Shown in pieces: positions 6,801-17,500 of a stretch of DNA of 29,097 bases. Under the pieces are notes generated by a model. That model saw nothing but the letters and a program-made list of their open reading frames with translations. It did not search any database and was not told where the DNA came from. The translations under genes and the position numbers were made by a program. Source of the stretch: Verrucomicrobiota bacterium (GTDB lineage Bacteria; Verrucomicrobiota; Verrucomicrobiia; Limisphaerales; JADJPG01); NCBI GenBank assembly GCA_016713365.1, contig JADJPG010000084.1, positions 1 to 29,097 of the forward strand. Reading direction: 5' to 3'. Within the stretch, counting starts at the first letter, position 1; each line of letters begins with the position of its first letter.

Positions 6801-8584
6801 GGCTCTACGAGTCCGTCGAGAACGGCACGGAGTCCTACGTGACCCTGCAACTGAACCAGGGCGGGCGCTACTTGCAGGGTGGGATGCAGTTGCAGGTGCA
6901 GGACTCGGAAAGCCGGAGCGCGCGATATATCATGTGGGATCTGGACGGGCTGTTCCTCCGTCAAACGAGCCAGCCTGGCGTGATTGAGTTCGCGGTTCGC
7001 CTGGTGAACGAGGTGGATGGCGAGACGAAGTTTGCGCTCGGGACCTCGCAACCGGATGGGCAGGGCGGGTTCAGACTTCAGATCGGAACGATGGTCTTTA
7101 ATCAACGCAGTCCCAGCGGACGATTCTCGGAACCGATCCTCGCGGCGTTTGAGTCCGGCCAACGCCGCAGCATCACCGCGTCCCAACAGACGCCGATGCA
7201 CACGCGCATCACGGCACGGACCATCACCGACGTCACCAACCTTCGCCTCACCCTCGATCAATACTTCAGCGACGCCGCGGGTGCGCAGGCGGAACTGGCC
7301 GCCGCGGCGGAACTTCAGAACAAGCTGGACCGGATTGATCGCCGTTTGACCGCGGGCCAGAGGCCGATCGCGGCGGCGTTGATTCGGCGGGTGCTGAGCA
7401 CGATGCCCCCGAAGTCGGTGAAGAAATCGAAACTGACCGGCAACGTCACCGATCTCGGCAACAAGACGATGCTCTACTGGGATCTGCTGCTCGCGGTGAC
7501 CATCCGCCAGAACCTCAACCTCGCCTCGCAGCTCGGCATGACGCCGTCGCAGTTTCAGGAGATTCAATCGTCGCTCGGGGCGGACAATCTTCGCTATGAG
7601 CTGGTCGTGCGGCAGGATTCGGCGACGGCAGGCGAGGCATTTCTGACTTTTGGCGCGGGCGAACTCGTCGTTACCGTGAAAAAGTTCAGCGCCGGTGGAC
7701 AGTTGTTGGAGACGTTCGAGCTTTACGGTTTCGTCGGCAGCTGGTCGCCGGGGGTTGGCATTCCGCTGCCGCTGAGTTGTGCGATTACGACGAACACCTA
7801 CACCTTCGACAGCGCGCTTAGTTTCACGTCGGCGGATTTCGCCGGGCCGGTCGACTTCGCGCAATTCGGCGTCAACATCGCAATGCCTCCCAGTCCGATC
7901 AGCGCGCAGCTCGATTTGATCAAGCAGTTCGCCGGCATCGATCCCAGTGTCAACTCGTGGCAGGTCGGCTACTTCAGTGTCTACGGTTCCGGGCGCTTTC
8001 CCACCATGACGTTCAAAACGGCGCCGGCGGAAGGCTTCCAGGTCAACGGCTGTCTCGCCAATGTCGGCGTGGGCGTGGACATCGGCGGCGGAAGGCTCGT
8101 TTCCTCCGACCCGGCCGATGACCAGTCGATTCTGTTCAATCCCGGTCAGACGGTTTCCTTTGATGCCTCAGCGAGTCCAGATATCTCCGGGGGCGTTTTC
8201 TTCGAGATCAATGGCTCCACTCTCACCGACTGCGGATGGCAGTTCCTCCGGAAGTTCGTGGCGGAACATCACGAACTGCTCGTCGGCGCGAAGTCGATGA
8301 TCCGGGTGGAAGGCCACACCGATGCGCCCGGCAGTGGCGCTTACAACCAGCAGCTCTCGGAGGCGCGCGCGACCAGCGTGAAGAACGCCCTCGTTGGTCT
8401 GCTTGGCGCCAGCCTGCGCGCGCCGATTGCCGCGACCGGATTCGGCGAAACCCTGCACGACCAGTTGCTGGGCATCGGTTCGGAGGCTGCGGCTCCGAAT
8501 GATCAGTTGTTCCGCCGTGCGGACATCATTGTGGGCGGCGTCGTCAAGGCGACGCTTGGCGCGCCAGTTACTCCGCTGCCATGA
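3869..8584 (+). CDS. Very large secreted protein with C-terminal OmpA-like peptidoglycan-binding domain
   Basis: The product is 1571 residues. A signal peptide (about 1-34, hydrophobic core WWVCLLVLVFAPALVAA) is followed by two tandem modules of about 78 residues (36-113 and 118-195), each with a TWRLRW-type start, DYQVQRA and RQRFYRVVQL. Then come a Gly-rich linker (208-219), beta-rich sequence to about 540, an Ala/Leu-rich helical region (about 541-955), a lipocalin-like beta pattern (about 970-1130), more helix, and a further beta region. Residues about 1445-1560 are an OmpA-like domain: VEGHTDAPGSG, NQQLSEARATSVKNAL, GFGE and FRRADIIV. Asp1485 and Arg1500 keep the 15-residue spacing of the diaminopimelate-binding pair in A. 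baumannii OmpA. It probably sits in the periplasm or outer membrane, bound to peptidoglycan. Its stop codon overlaps the giant gene's ATG, so the two are probably co-translated. Apart from the OmpA and Fn3-like parts I recognise no family. Confidence 0.88.
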   Translation: MSKRCSVGTRSAWAALPWWVCLLVLVFAPALVAAELKVIDLQPTAASNTWRLRWSSVPGTDYQVQRAVGDQFNTSGTNGWLPILTVRATNTITTAEDSGGPGLRQRFYRVVQLARELSLRILDLKLVGATNVWRLRWNSSPGVDYQVQRAKDDQLQSVLTNGWVPVLSVRASSDVTSADDAAGAGVRQRFYRVVQLTNEQSLVVSPIDPGGIGGGGSGGTTLRIITGGTQTVSSVVFLDQGNVIDDATPGIDGSWSLNLPGAETEPRIRQITARVTTVEGTVVDTPAVSFLEADTSKFVPVNEDGSPGYGQFVTVEPDGALGRFLFYPEGLGDAARSTGAHFEFPAGATLKTLIGSVGFEFSSARFFRGHSDRSPIEAGGGTHTLDFAGVGAEDVADALGLNSSVPLSLLWNGLPLEWRDGALGENGWAALLVRPPFGDFLLPDTQECALVSFDTKTGDPTLIVCYHGDWSPFENGPRFRIPRAEPLKIYLSWSGKLAAHGTVDATFPDGATLRGSVAWREPNFEVRFQGRNIVIPALASLKRALPSNPELCLPAGNSPAELDAAALCLTSIRDTFRALAMGGVSEVGLTLGDAVAPLGEPVDSVGVALGAWASRLASWAADRAGQTLDAEMVGDLQKVVLNAAKTGESAHDLPSVLKLLRDVMVLRQHRDAPVGNGGGADELRARIDEAESRLLAAAERVIQGTGGFEASPEFSEIVRLLGSATALETTGGGGIGAAGGGSSRLQQVIAAAKAKIGPKFGGRVVLAANNQGLGILSSRELLNFLEELAVYFELLGTPGGTVPPGAPTAQQVIQAAQHIRTHFATASDTVAGGANASADYFKLREVLQERTRFFVLNDRLGLKLSSTDGGFFFQTGGLVQNLVEQFKNLPVAGKSRACRDLEFVSALIAHTSDNGAGASISEADALVQNCNALTADALAAASKAARCDDLAQALMKAGFTIARRDPAQEGVAFPNVTGLYESVENGTESYVTLQLNQGGRYLQGGMQLQVQDSESRSARYIMWDLDGLFLRQTSQPGVIEFAVRLVNEVDGETKFALGTSQPDGQGGFRLQIGTMVFNQRSPSGRFSEPILAAFESGQRRSITASQQTPMHTRITARTITDVTNLRLTLDQYFSDAAGAQAELAAAAELQNKLDRIDRRLTAGQRPIAAALIRRVLSTMPPKSVKKSKLTGNVTDLGNKTMLYWDLLLAVTIRQNLNLASQLGMTPSQFQEIQSSLGADNLRYELVVRQDSATAGEAFLTFGAGELVVTVKKFSAGGQLLETFELYGFVGSWSPGVGIPLPLSCAITTNTYTFDSALSFTSADFAGPVDFAQFGVNIAMPPSPISAQLDLIKQFAGIDPSVNSWQVGYFSVYGSGRFPTMTFKTAPAEGFQVNGCLANVGVGVDIGGGRLVSSDPADDQSILFNPGQTVSFDASASPDISGGVFFEINGSTLTDCGWQFLRKFVAEHHELLVGAKSMIRVEGHTDAPGSGAYNQQLSEARATSVKNALVGLLGASLRAPIAATGFGETLHDQLLGIGSEAAAPNDQLFRRADIIVGGVVKATLGAPVTPLP
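3974..4207 (+). repeat. N-terminal Fn3-like module, copy 1
   Basis: Residues 36-113 of the OmpA-type protein. Landmarks in order: NTWRLRW, PGTDYQVQRA, NGWLPILTVRA, RQRFYRVVQL. It has the shape of the W...Y-x-V...W...FYRV module that Verrucomicrobia place at the ends of secreted proteins. Copy 2 follows at 4220 with a period of about 82 residues. Confidence 0.75.
4220..4453 (+). repeat. N-terminal Fn3-like module, copy 2
   Basis: Residues 118-195 of the same protein: NVWRLRW, PGVDYQVQRA, NGWVPVLSVRA, RQRFYRVVQL. Many positions are identical to copy 1, and the DNA is still recognisably similar around TATCA(A/G)GTGCAGCG, which points to tandem duplication. A more distant single copy occurs at the start of the metalloprotease at 22564. 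Confidence 0.75.
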
Positions 8585-11500
8585 ACCAACGTCTCGCCAA
8601 CCTTCCCCGGATCGCGGTGCAAACCGTGATGGCTGTGTTGTGGCTGGCGTTCAGCGCGGCTGTGTCGGCGCAGTCCACGGACCCGCGCCTGTTCCTCGAC
8701 GGACTTCGCTCCCTCGCGCTGGAAGCGCGCATTGAACTTCAAGTGGGCGGTGCCGGTGTGGCGCCGAAACTGTTCACGCAAGCCGTTCCCGACGGGCGCA
8801 CCTGGATGAGTTACCTCGCCGACACGCTCGGACTCGAAGCCGGTGGCGATGCCACGCAGCCCGGCGTGACCAACCAGTGGGCGCTGGTCGATGACGCTGT
8901 CTCTCTCCTTCTTGCCGAGGCCGAGGCGATGAAGACTTTCGCTGTCGGAAAAGCTGGTACACCTGACGAAGTAAAATTCCAGAATGCGCGCCGACAGTAT
9001 CTCGCGGGCGCGGCGCGGTTACTGAAGTTCTACAAAGTGACGGCGGGCGATGTTTACGATGCTACGGCGGGCGCGTTGCCCGATCCGTTCGGGCTGCCGG
9101 ACTGGCTGCTGCCGGGCGAGATTCAGTTGAAGGAGATCGGCGGAGCAGGGCGGTTGAACACGGACTCTGGTGATTTCGCGGGACGACTTTCCGGCACGAT
9201 GGTGCTGCCGGGACTGGGCGCGACACTGGTGGTGAAGAACGCGTCGTTCGACAGCGACGGACGGATCGATCTCAGCGCGTATGGTTCGGTGCAATTGCCG
9301 GTTGGCGTGCTTTCCATCCCACCGCGCCAGCCGATCCATTATCGCAGCACGCCAGAGCGCGGGCAGTTGCTGGAGGGCGGAGCGCGGCTCACGCTGACGA
9401 ACGGCCTGCGTTTCGATGCGTCCATGCTGCTGGCGGATCCAAATTATTGCTTCGGACTCGCCGCGCGTGGATTGGAGTTCGACCTCGGCAAGGAGCTGCT
9501 GGTGCGGGTGCCGACGTTGAACCTGAATCAGGTGAACGCGTTTGGCGACACGACGCGCGATGCGTTCGCGGATTACTTCCTCGGTCTGAACGGCGCGATG
9601 GAGACGCTGCTGACGGCGGCGACCAATTTTCCGCCGATCGACGAAACCGGCTTTGGCCAGCCGCCGGAGTTCAAGCCGCCGCAAATCACCGCGGACTTTT
9701 CCGTGCTGAATGCGTGGTCCGCGGAAATCATTTCGAAGACGCGCGCCGGTCTGGTGAACGCACAGCAGAATCTTCAGCCCGTGCTCGACTCCGTCGCGAA
9801 GCTCAACGCCGACGCGCGCGCCGCGACGAACGCGCTGGGCGACGAACGTTCCAAGATGGCCAGCCTTGCGGCGCGGTTTGAACTGCGTCGCCGGATGCAG
9901 GAAGCCTCCGAGCTGGCCGCCGCGCAGCAGTTGGCAGGCGCGGGAGACATCACCCTGCTGCAGGCGCAGCTCGTGGAAGGCGTGCGCCAGGAAGGCAGCA
10001 ACATCGTGGCTCTGGTGACGCCAGACCTGCCGGACCGCCTCGCGGAATCGGCGGAAGTCGTGCGGCTGTTGCTGGCGAACGCGTCAAGCTTTCAGCGGCT
10101 GGGGGTGATTCCGCCCAGCCCCGCGTTGGCGGCGGATCCTTGTCTGGCCTGCCTCTCGCCCGTGGCAAATCCACAGCAACGAGCCGAGGCGCTGGCCTTG
10201 TGCGCGGCGCGGCGGCAGGCGGCGCGCTTCGGACTGAATCCGATCACGGGCAGCGTTTCGAATACGGTGGTGTTCAACGCGCTCTCGGAAGCGGAGCTGT
10301 ATCGCGCCGGCCGCATTCTCTCGGATGTGGAGGCGGCATTGACGCTGCAGGGCGTGGATGTTCAAGGGCAGTTCACCACGCTGCTCGGACCGATCCTCAG
10401 TCGCCAGCGCGAACGGTTGTTGGAAGCGTTGGAGACGGAGACGTCGCTGCAGCGGAACTTCGAGTTGATCACGTTGATCACCGACAACGCAGTGGACAGT
10501 GAAGGTGCCGGCGTGACGGTGGATGCCGGAGAACTCGTCGCGCGGATGGAAACTCTCGTGGCTCCTCGACTGGCCGGCGTGACGCCCCAACAAATCGATG
10601 CCGCACGCGTCGCCGCGAATCAGGCCATCGCACAGCGTCGCCGCCAGATCAGCAGCGAAGTCGCGCAGGTTACCGGACGCTATCGTTCCGTCGGCGTCAT
10701 CGATCCGGGCGACGCGTATCAGCCGGACTTTCTCACGCAGCTGGACCGGTTCTTCCAAATCGTCGGCCAGCCGGTGCCGCCGGGCATTGGCTCGGGCATG
10801 GATGCGTACGTGCGCTTCAAGGTGCAGGAGCTGCGTGCGCGCCCGTTCAGCATCGAGTTCCTCACCAATCGCCTCGGCGAAGCTCAGTCGATCGCCAGCG
10901 GTATCATCGGGCTCACAGACTGGGCGGACACACGGTTGAACAATGACTTCGGCGTGCTGACCAACCTTCAGTTCACGATCACGAATTTCTCCGTCACGTT
11001 CACCGCCGCCGCCGAGTTGCAACGTGGCTGGTGGTTGATCGACCGCTATCAGGACGCGCTCCGGCAGCACACGGCGGTGTATGGCTCGAACGTCAATGCT
11101 GGTCTGCGTCTCGCCGAACAGCAGTCTCGCAATGTGGCGTTGCTGGCCTCGGGTCGCGTGGCCGGCGCGTTCAGCAATCTGGTGGCGAACCTCGTTTCGC
11201 ATCAGGACGTCATCGTTCCGCTGCCGGGCAACGTCGAGATCACGCACATCTTCGGACGGCTTTGCTACAACCGGCAGACGGGATTCCTGCAAGGCTGCTT
11301 TGGCGGGCGCGTGGAGTTTCCCGAGGTGAATACGAATCTGTTCTTCGAAATTACGGAGGCGTGCCTCGACAGCGCGCTCGGCTACGACATCGCTGGCACG
11401 ATGCGCACGCCGTTGCCGTTCGGCCAGGCCAGGTTGCAGGTCGGCATCGACATCGCGGGCTCACCGTCGGGCGTCGCGTCGTTCAGCGGCAGCGGCACGC

Positions 11501-14500
11501 TCGCGGTGCCAAATCCGTCCTCGGCCGATCGCGTATTCGACGTGGCGCTCACGTATGATCCGCCGGCGAACCGGATGGCGTTCGACGCGCAGGGGAACAA
11601 TCTCGACTTGCGACTGAGCGAAGACTTCGTGCTGTTCGGCGCGGGATTTGGTTTTGATCTGAAGCCCGGTTCGCCGCAAGGAAGCTTCCGATTGAACGGT
11701 TCGGCGGGACTGTTCGCGAAGGCGAAGCCGCTGCCCACTGTCGTGGGCGGAACGAATTTCCATCTCAGCATCGAGAACCTCACGACGGTCTTCAGCTACA
11801 CGACGAACGCGTTCTCGGTGAGCTTGAGCAACGGAACGATCCGGCTGCCGGACTTCTTCCACAACGGACTATGCCCGACGAATCAGGGTCAGGCTGGCAC
11901 CGGACCAGCGGTGGCGATCGTGCCATCGAATCCGATTTCGGTGACCGTCGGAACGGGACCGAATCCCAGCGCGTCCTTCTCGGGCGCGGTGGACATCCGC
12001 AACATCGGCTTCAGCGTTCCCGGCCTCACGAATCTCGGGCTGGAGATTTGTTCGGCGCGCCTCGCTTTCCGATCGAACGAGTTGCCCGCGCTCACGAATC
12101 TCAATGCAACGCTGACCATTCCGTTGCCGGGCCAGACGGCCGTGCTGGATCTCGCGGGCGTGGACTGGGGTCTCGACGGCTTTCCGACTGCGGCGACCAT
12201 CGGACTGCGTCAGGAACTCCTTCTGCTCGATGCGAGCGGATTCACGTTGCACGTGCGCACCAACAGCACGTTCGGTTTCGCCACATCGGTGGACGGCGCG
12301 GGCAAACGCACGACCGTCTTCACCATCACGGGCGGGATGCGCGGCACGTTCAACGGCGACCTGCTTTACGACGCGGAAAACAGCGGCGCGTTCAGTTTCG
12401 AGACGGGCGGCACCTTCCGCTGGCAGACGGATGAGCTGCCCACCATCGCGCTGGATTCGGTGACGTTCGCGGCGCGGCTGAGGCTGGGCGGTGTGAACGG
12501 CTTCGAACTGCTCGGTGTGGATGCGAACGGCATTCCCGACACGGCGAATACGAACAGCATGGCGTCGATCACGCTGACGGGATTGACCAATCTGTTCGAC
12601 CTGTCGCCCGAGCGGCGCTTCGAGGTGAACATCAGCGGTGCGATGGGCAGCGCGGAGTTCGTTTTCTTCGGCCTTGGCAATGCGAAGTTCGTTTTCGACG
12701 GCGCTGCGCCCGAGCCGCAATTCACCGTGCAGAGCCTCGGCTTCCGCGAAGGCACGCAGCTCAAACTGCTCGGCCAGTCGTTGCTGCCATTCCGCATCAC
12801 CGCGGGCAGCATCGCGTTTGTCGATCCGGCGAAACCGTTGAACCAGTTGTTCGCGCCGGAGAATCTCCGCTTCACGTTCAGCGGCGTCGTGGACATCTCG
12901 CTCGCGGCACCTGACTCGAACGAACCTGGCAAGATCCCGCGTCTCTTCGGCGCGGTGGACAACGTGCAGGTGTCGCTTCCGAATGGCTTCAACGGCCCGC
13001 CGCAGTTCTCGGTGAACACCTTCGTGCTCTCCCTGGAGAACCTGACCATCGGCGACATGGCCGGGCTTTCCGGCGGACTTGCCGTCGGGAATCTGAACCA
13101 GCCCGAGGATCTCTTTTTCGCCGGCATGGTCGGCGGCGGCTACAACGGTGTCGGCATCAAAGCTGTGGTCGCCACCCGTCTGGATGGTCTGCTTGGTCTC
13201 TGTCTCGCGGTGAACGCCGGCGCGGCGGGCATCCCGCTCGATGGTGGCACGCTTGGGGGCATTCTGCTGACAGGCGCGGAGGGCGGGGTCAGTTTCCTGA
13301 ACAACTTCGCCGATCCGTGTGACTTCAAATCGTATCTCGGGCTGACGGAATCCGGTGGCCCGGCTGCCGCTCCGATCTCGGCTGCGGGCGATCCGGCGAT
13401 TCGCGCTGCGTCCGGACCGCGCGTTTCGCAATTGAAGGTTATCAACTGGCAGCAGCTCGACCGCTTCCAAAAGCTCCACGAGCAGCGCAAGAGATTGCAG
13501 GCGTCGTTCGGGGAAGGCTTCGCCAACGCGGCGCTCGAAGTCCGGCCCGTTCCTGCGTCGGTGGACGCCACGGCGACGGAGCCGTTGATCACCGCGGCGG
13601 GCGGTGGCGCGGGCGCGAACGTGCCGTGTCCGACGGGTGATTGCCCACCGGCGACGTTGAACCTCCTGTGCCAGCGGCATCCGTCGGTCGCCGAGAATCC
13701 TTCGTCCGCCAATTATGACGGCGCGTATCGCGAGAAGGTCATCTTCAAGTACACCTCGATCAATCGTGAAGTGGTGGACGACATTCTCGCCGCTGCGAAC
13801 ATCAACTTGAACGGCAGCCCGTCCGCAGTGGCGGCGAACTTCGCCGATGGCGTGCTGGATTTCGTGACGACGCTGGTGCCGCGCGCTCCGACGGGAATGC
13901 CCGCGGATCAAGCGCAGGAGTTGAACGCCTTCATCGACGCGAGCTTGAATGCGATGCGGGACTCGGTGGCGACTGCGGTGCAGATTGCATTCGAAACCGC
14001 AGCGCCGGGTCGCACGCCGCTGGAGGTTTTGTACGAAACCTCCTACGCCGGCGTCGGCTGTGTGGACGTGACCATCCAGCTCAAGGGCACGTTCAGTTAC
14101 TCGCCCATCTCCGCCGCCTTGAGCGTGACTGGCGGCGCGGTGGTCTCGACGACGGGCAGCGCGGGTGTCCTGGGCAGCGTGAATGTGTTCGGTCTGCCGG
14201 TGGGCACCGCCGAGCTGTTCTATTCCTTGACGGACACGAACGGGAATCCGAATCCCGCGCTTTGTGGTGGCGCGGCTCTGGCCGTCGGGCCGCTGGGCTT
14301 CGGGCAGATGGGGCTGGCGATTGGTTGCGACGAATGCGTGACCGGCACGTTGCAGGCGCTGCTCGACTTCGTGCAGGGACTCACCGGCGACATCGCCACG
14401 CAGGCATCACCGATCATTTACGCTTTCATCGAGCACGCCGCGGGACACCGGCTCACTGGAATCAGCGGGCGTCCGTTGACGGATTACTTTGGTCCACAGG

Positions 14501-17500
14501 GCAGCGGCGCGCTGCTCACGCAGCAGGAACAGGTCGCGGTGATGGCGGCGTTGTTCAACCTGCCTGAGGTCGCGAAGTTCCTTCAGGCGAATCCGGGCGC
14601 GGTGAGCGAATTCGGCAACGAGGCCGTCGCCGCGCTGTCGTCACGCGTGATTGGTCTCACGCTCGGCATCTACAACGGGACGAATCCGCGCCTGCAGTTC
14701 TGCGGCGAGGTGGAGCCGAGAATCTTCGGCATCTCGCTTACCGGCGGCAACACGCTCGTTGCCGGGCGTTTGTATGCGGACAAGACGAACCTGCGCGGTG
14801 ACGCGACGTTTTCGCCGTCCTACGTCTTCGGCAACATGCCGTTCTTCCTGCTGTCCAGCGGCGCCATCAACAACATCGTGCCGGCGCTGGACGAGGCGAC
14901 GATGGGTTTCTCGCTCGGCCTGCCGCTGGTGAACGAGACGACGTTGCGCCTGCTCGGCACGAACCCGGTTGAGTTCGCGTCCACGCAAGTAAACCACCTG
15001 CTCGCCAACGCCACGCTGACCTTTGGCTACGAACTGAGCCCCTTCGGCTTCAAGCTGGCGGACGGCGAGGGACGCATCTCGCTGCCGACGCTGGATCAAC
15101 ATCCCGACAATCCCGCGCGTCGTGCGGCCCAGTCATCGCGTTACGACGGGGCCGGACGCTACCTGCCGCCGACCGCGCCGGATCGCAGCGCGATTCTGAA
15201 GGCGGCGCTCGACTCGAATGTGCTCGCCCAGGCGACGTGGGCCGGGCGCGGTGCGGACCTCGCGATGTTGTTCCCGCCGGGAAGCTCCGAGGCCAGTGCC
15301 GTCGCGAGCCGCGAGCTGGTGCGCGATTATTTTCCCTATGGCGGCTTTCTCGGCGCAAGCAAGGTGCAGTTGCCGAAGCCGATCACCGACGCGCCGCCGC
15401 TGGATCAGATGGCGAAGCTGTTCGCGCCCCCCACGAACATTTTTGAGCAGCTGGCAATCGCGCAGGACGTGTTCAACAACTACATCCTCGGCTCGCGCGA
15501 GGTGGGCGAGCTGATGGTCTACGTGCCGTTCCCGCGTCCGCCGACGAACTTCTGGCTCGTCGCGCAGGGGCCGCAGGCGTTGATCGATTCGATCACTCAG
15601 TCGGACCTGCCGACGTTGGTGGCGAACTTGAATCTTTATCCAACAGAGCAGTTCTTCATGCGCGGTGGCGTGAACGCGCAGTTCCTCGGACTGCCGATTG
15701 GGGAAGGCGAACTCACGGCGGATCCGGTGGCGGGATTGTTCCGGCTCACGGCGGGCGTGCCGGCGGACTCGTGGATGCGCAGCTTCTTCGACGCGAGCCT
15801 GAACTTTGAAATCAAGCGCGCGGATTACATCGCGGCGAGCGGGCCGGCTTCGGGTGCGGGAACGAACGTTGTGGCGTCGCCGGAAGCGCGGTTGCAGGCG
15901 GCGCTGGATCAGCTGCTCGCGTCCGCGAACGGCAGCACGGCGCAGAAACAGGCGGCGATTAACAACGCGGTGGCGCGCATCACCGACACATTGCCGAAGG
16001 CGTCGCTCGAACTTTCGCTGAACAACCTGAGCATTCCGCCGCCGCTGACCAATGTGCTCACGGCGAGCGCCGCGGCCCATTTCTACGCCTACTCTCCGCG
16101 GTTCGAGCCGGGCTTTGCGGGGACGGGTCCGGTGGCGGATGCACGACGGAATGGCGGTGTGGCATTCCAGGGCAATTTCAACTTTGCGAACTACGTCGTG
16201 ATCGATAATGCCGAGCTGGCGGTGGCATCGCGCGGTGTCGGATTGCCGGCGCTCTCCGGGTTGTTCGAGGTGCCTACGCTCGGCGTCCCGGGGCTGGCGC
16301 TGCACGATGCGCATTTCGAGTTCAACTCCGATCCGGCGGTCGGCGGTTCGTTTATCGCGGCGGACGGGTCGGTGGATCCGATTGTGATCCGGAATCCCTT
16401 CAATCAAAACCAGACGATGCTGACGATCCGCAACCTGACGAACGTCAACGCGGACATCTCGGCTGAGTTCGATCTGCGCAAGGCCGTGAACGGTGCGCCG
16501 TTGCCGGGCTTTGCGATCAGCCCGTCACGCGTCGATATGCCGATGCTCGGGCCGGGCTTGAGCGCGCGGATTCACGGCGCGACGACGAATGATCCGTTCT
16601 CGTTCTCCAGCACGGGACCGTGGGGCGCGACGGTGAGTATTGTCGGCCAGCTCGGCGTGAAGGATCTAAACGGTAACGAGGTGCTGCGCATCGGCGCGGT
16701 GGGGACGCCGTTCTCCGCGAGCATCACCGGCGACGCGCTCACGTTGGACAAACTGGACATCTTGCTGCCGACGAATGTGACGCTGGTGGCGTTCCCGGGT
16801 ACGACGAACGCGCTGACCTTCTCGCTGACCAGCGGCGGGGTGACCAACCGGTTGATGATATCCGGTGACGGAACGTTTGTGCTCGATGGAGGGATTGCCG
16901 GAAACCTTCCGTTGAACGGCGTCGGCTTCGGCTCCATTTCTGCGGGCGCGACCATCCACATCGACAACACGCAACTGCGCGTGACGATCAGCGGGAATCT
17001 GAACGGTGGCGCGCTGGATTCGCTTTCGGGCAATGCGACGGTCAGCGGCATCAGCGGACAATTCGTCGCGACCCGCAACGGCGTTTCGCTCAGCGCCGTC
17101 GGAACAATCTCGCCGATGCAGTTCGGGGTGTTCCGCGTGTCTGGCGTGAGCGGCGGGAACATCACGGCGGTGCTGACGAACACCGGGTTTTCGATTCCGA
17201 CCGGCGCGAGACTGCGCATTCTGGCGCAGGGTTATCCGACCACGGACATTTTCACGCTGAACGCTTTCAGCATCTCCGGGAACGGCAACTTTGCGGTCGC
17301 GGCGCAGTCGGGTGAGCTGAACCTGCCCGGCTACTTTAATACCACGGCGGGATCGTTCGTGCTGCAACGTTCCGGCGGCGTGGCGTCGCTCGACGTCGTG
17401 GCCCCGGCCATCGAGCTGTTCCCCGGCAAGCCGTACGAGAGCGGGTTCACGCCGCCGTTGCAGCACGTGTTCATCGAATCGACCGGAAGGTTTTATGCGG

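Noticed and set aside
6026..7864. 612-codon minus-strand frame inside the OmpA-type gene
   Set aside because: Low-complexity, Arg-rich translation without signal peptide or domain; antisense shadow of a well-supported gene.
11869..13911. 680-codon minus-strand frame inside the giant gene
   Set aside because: Very Arg/Glu-rich with no recognisable fold, directly opposite a frame with beta-strand pattern; judged a shadow.
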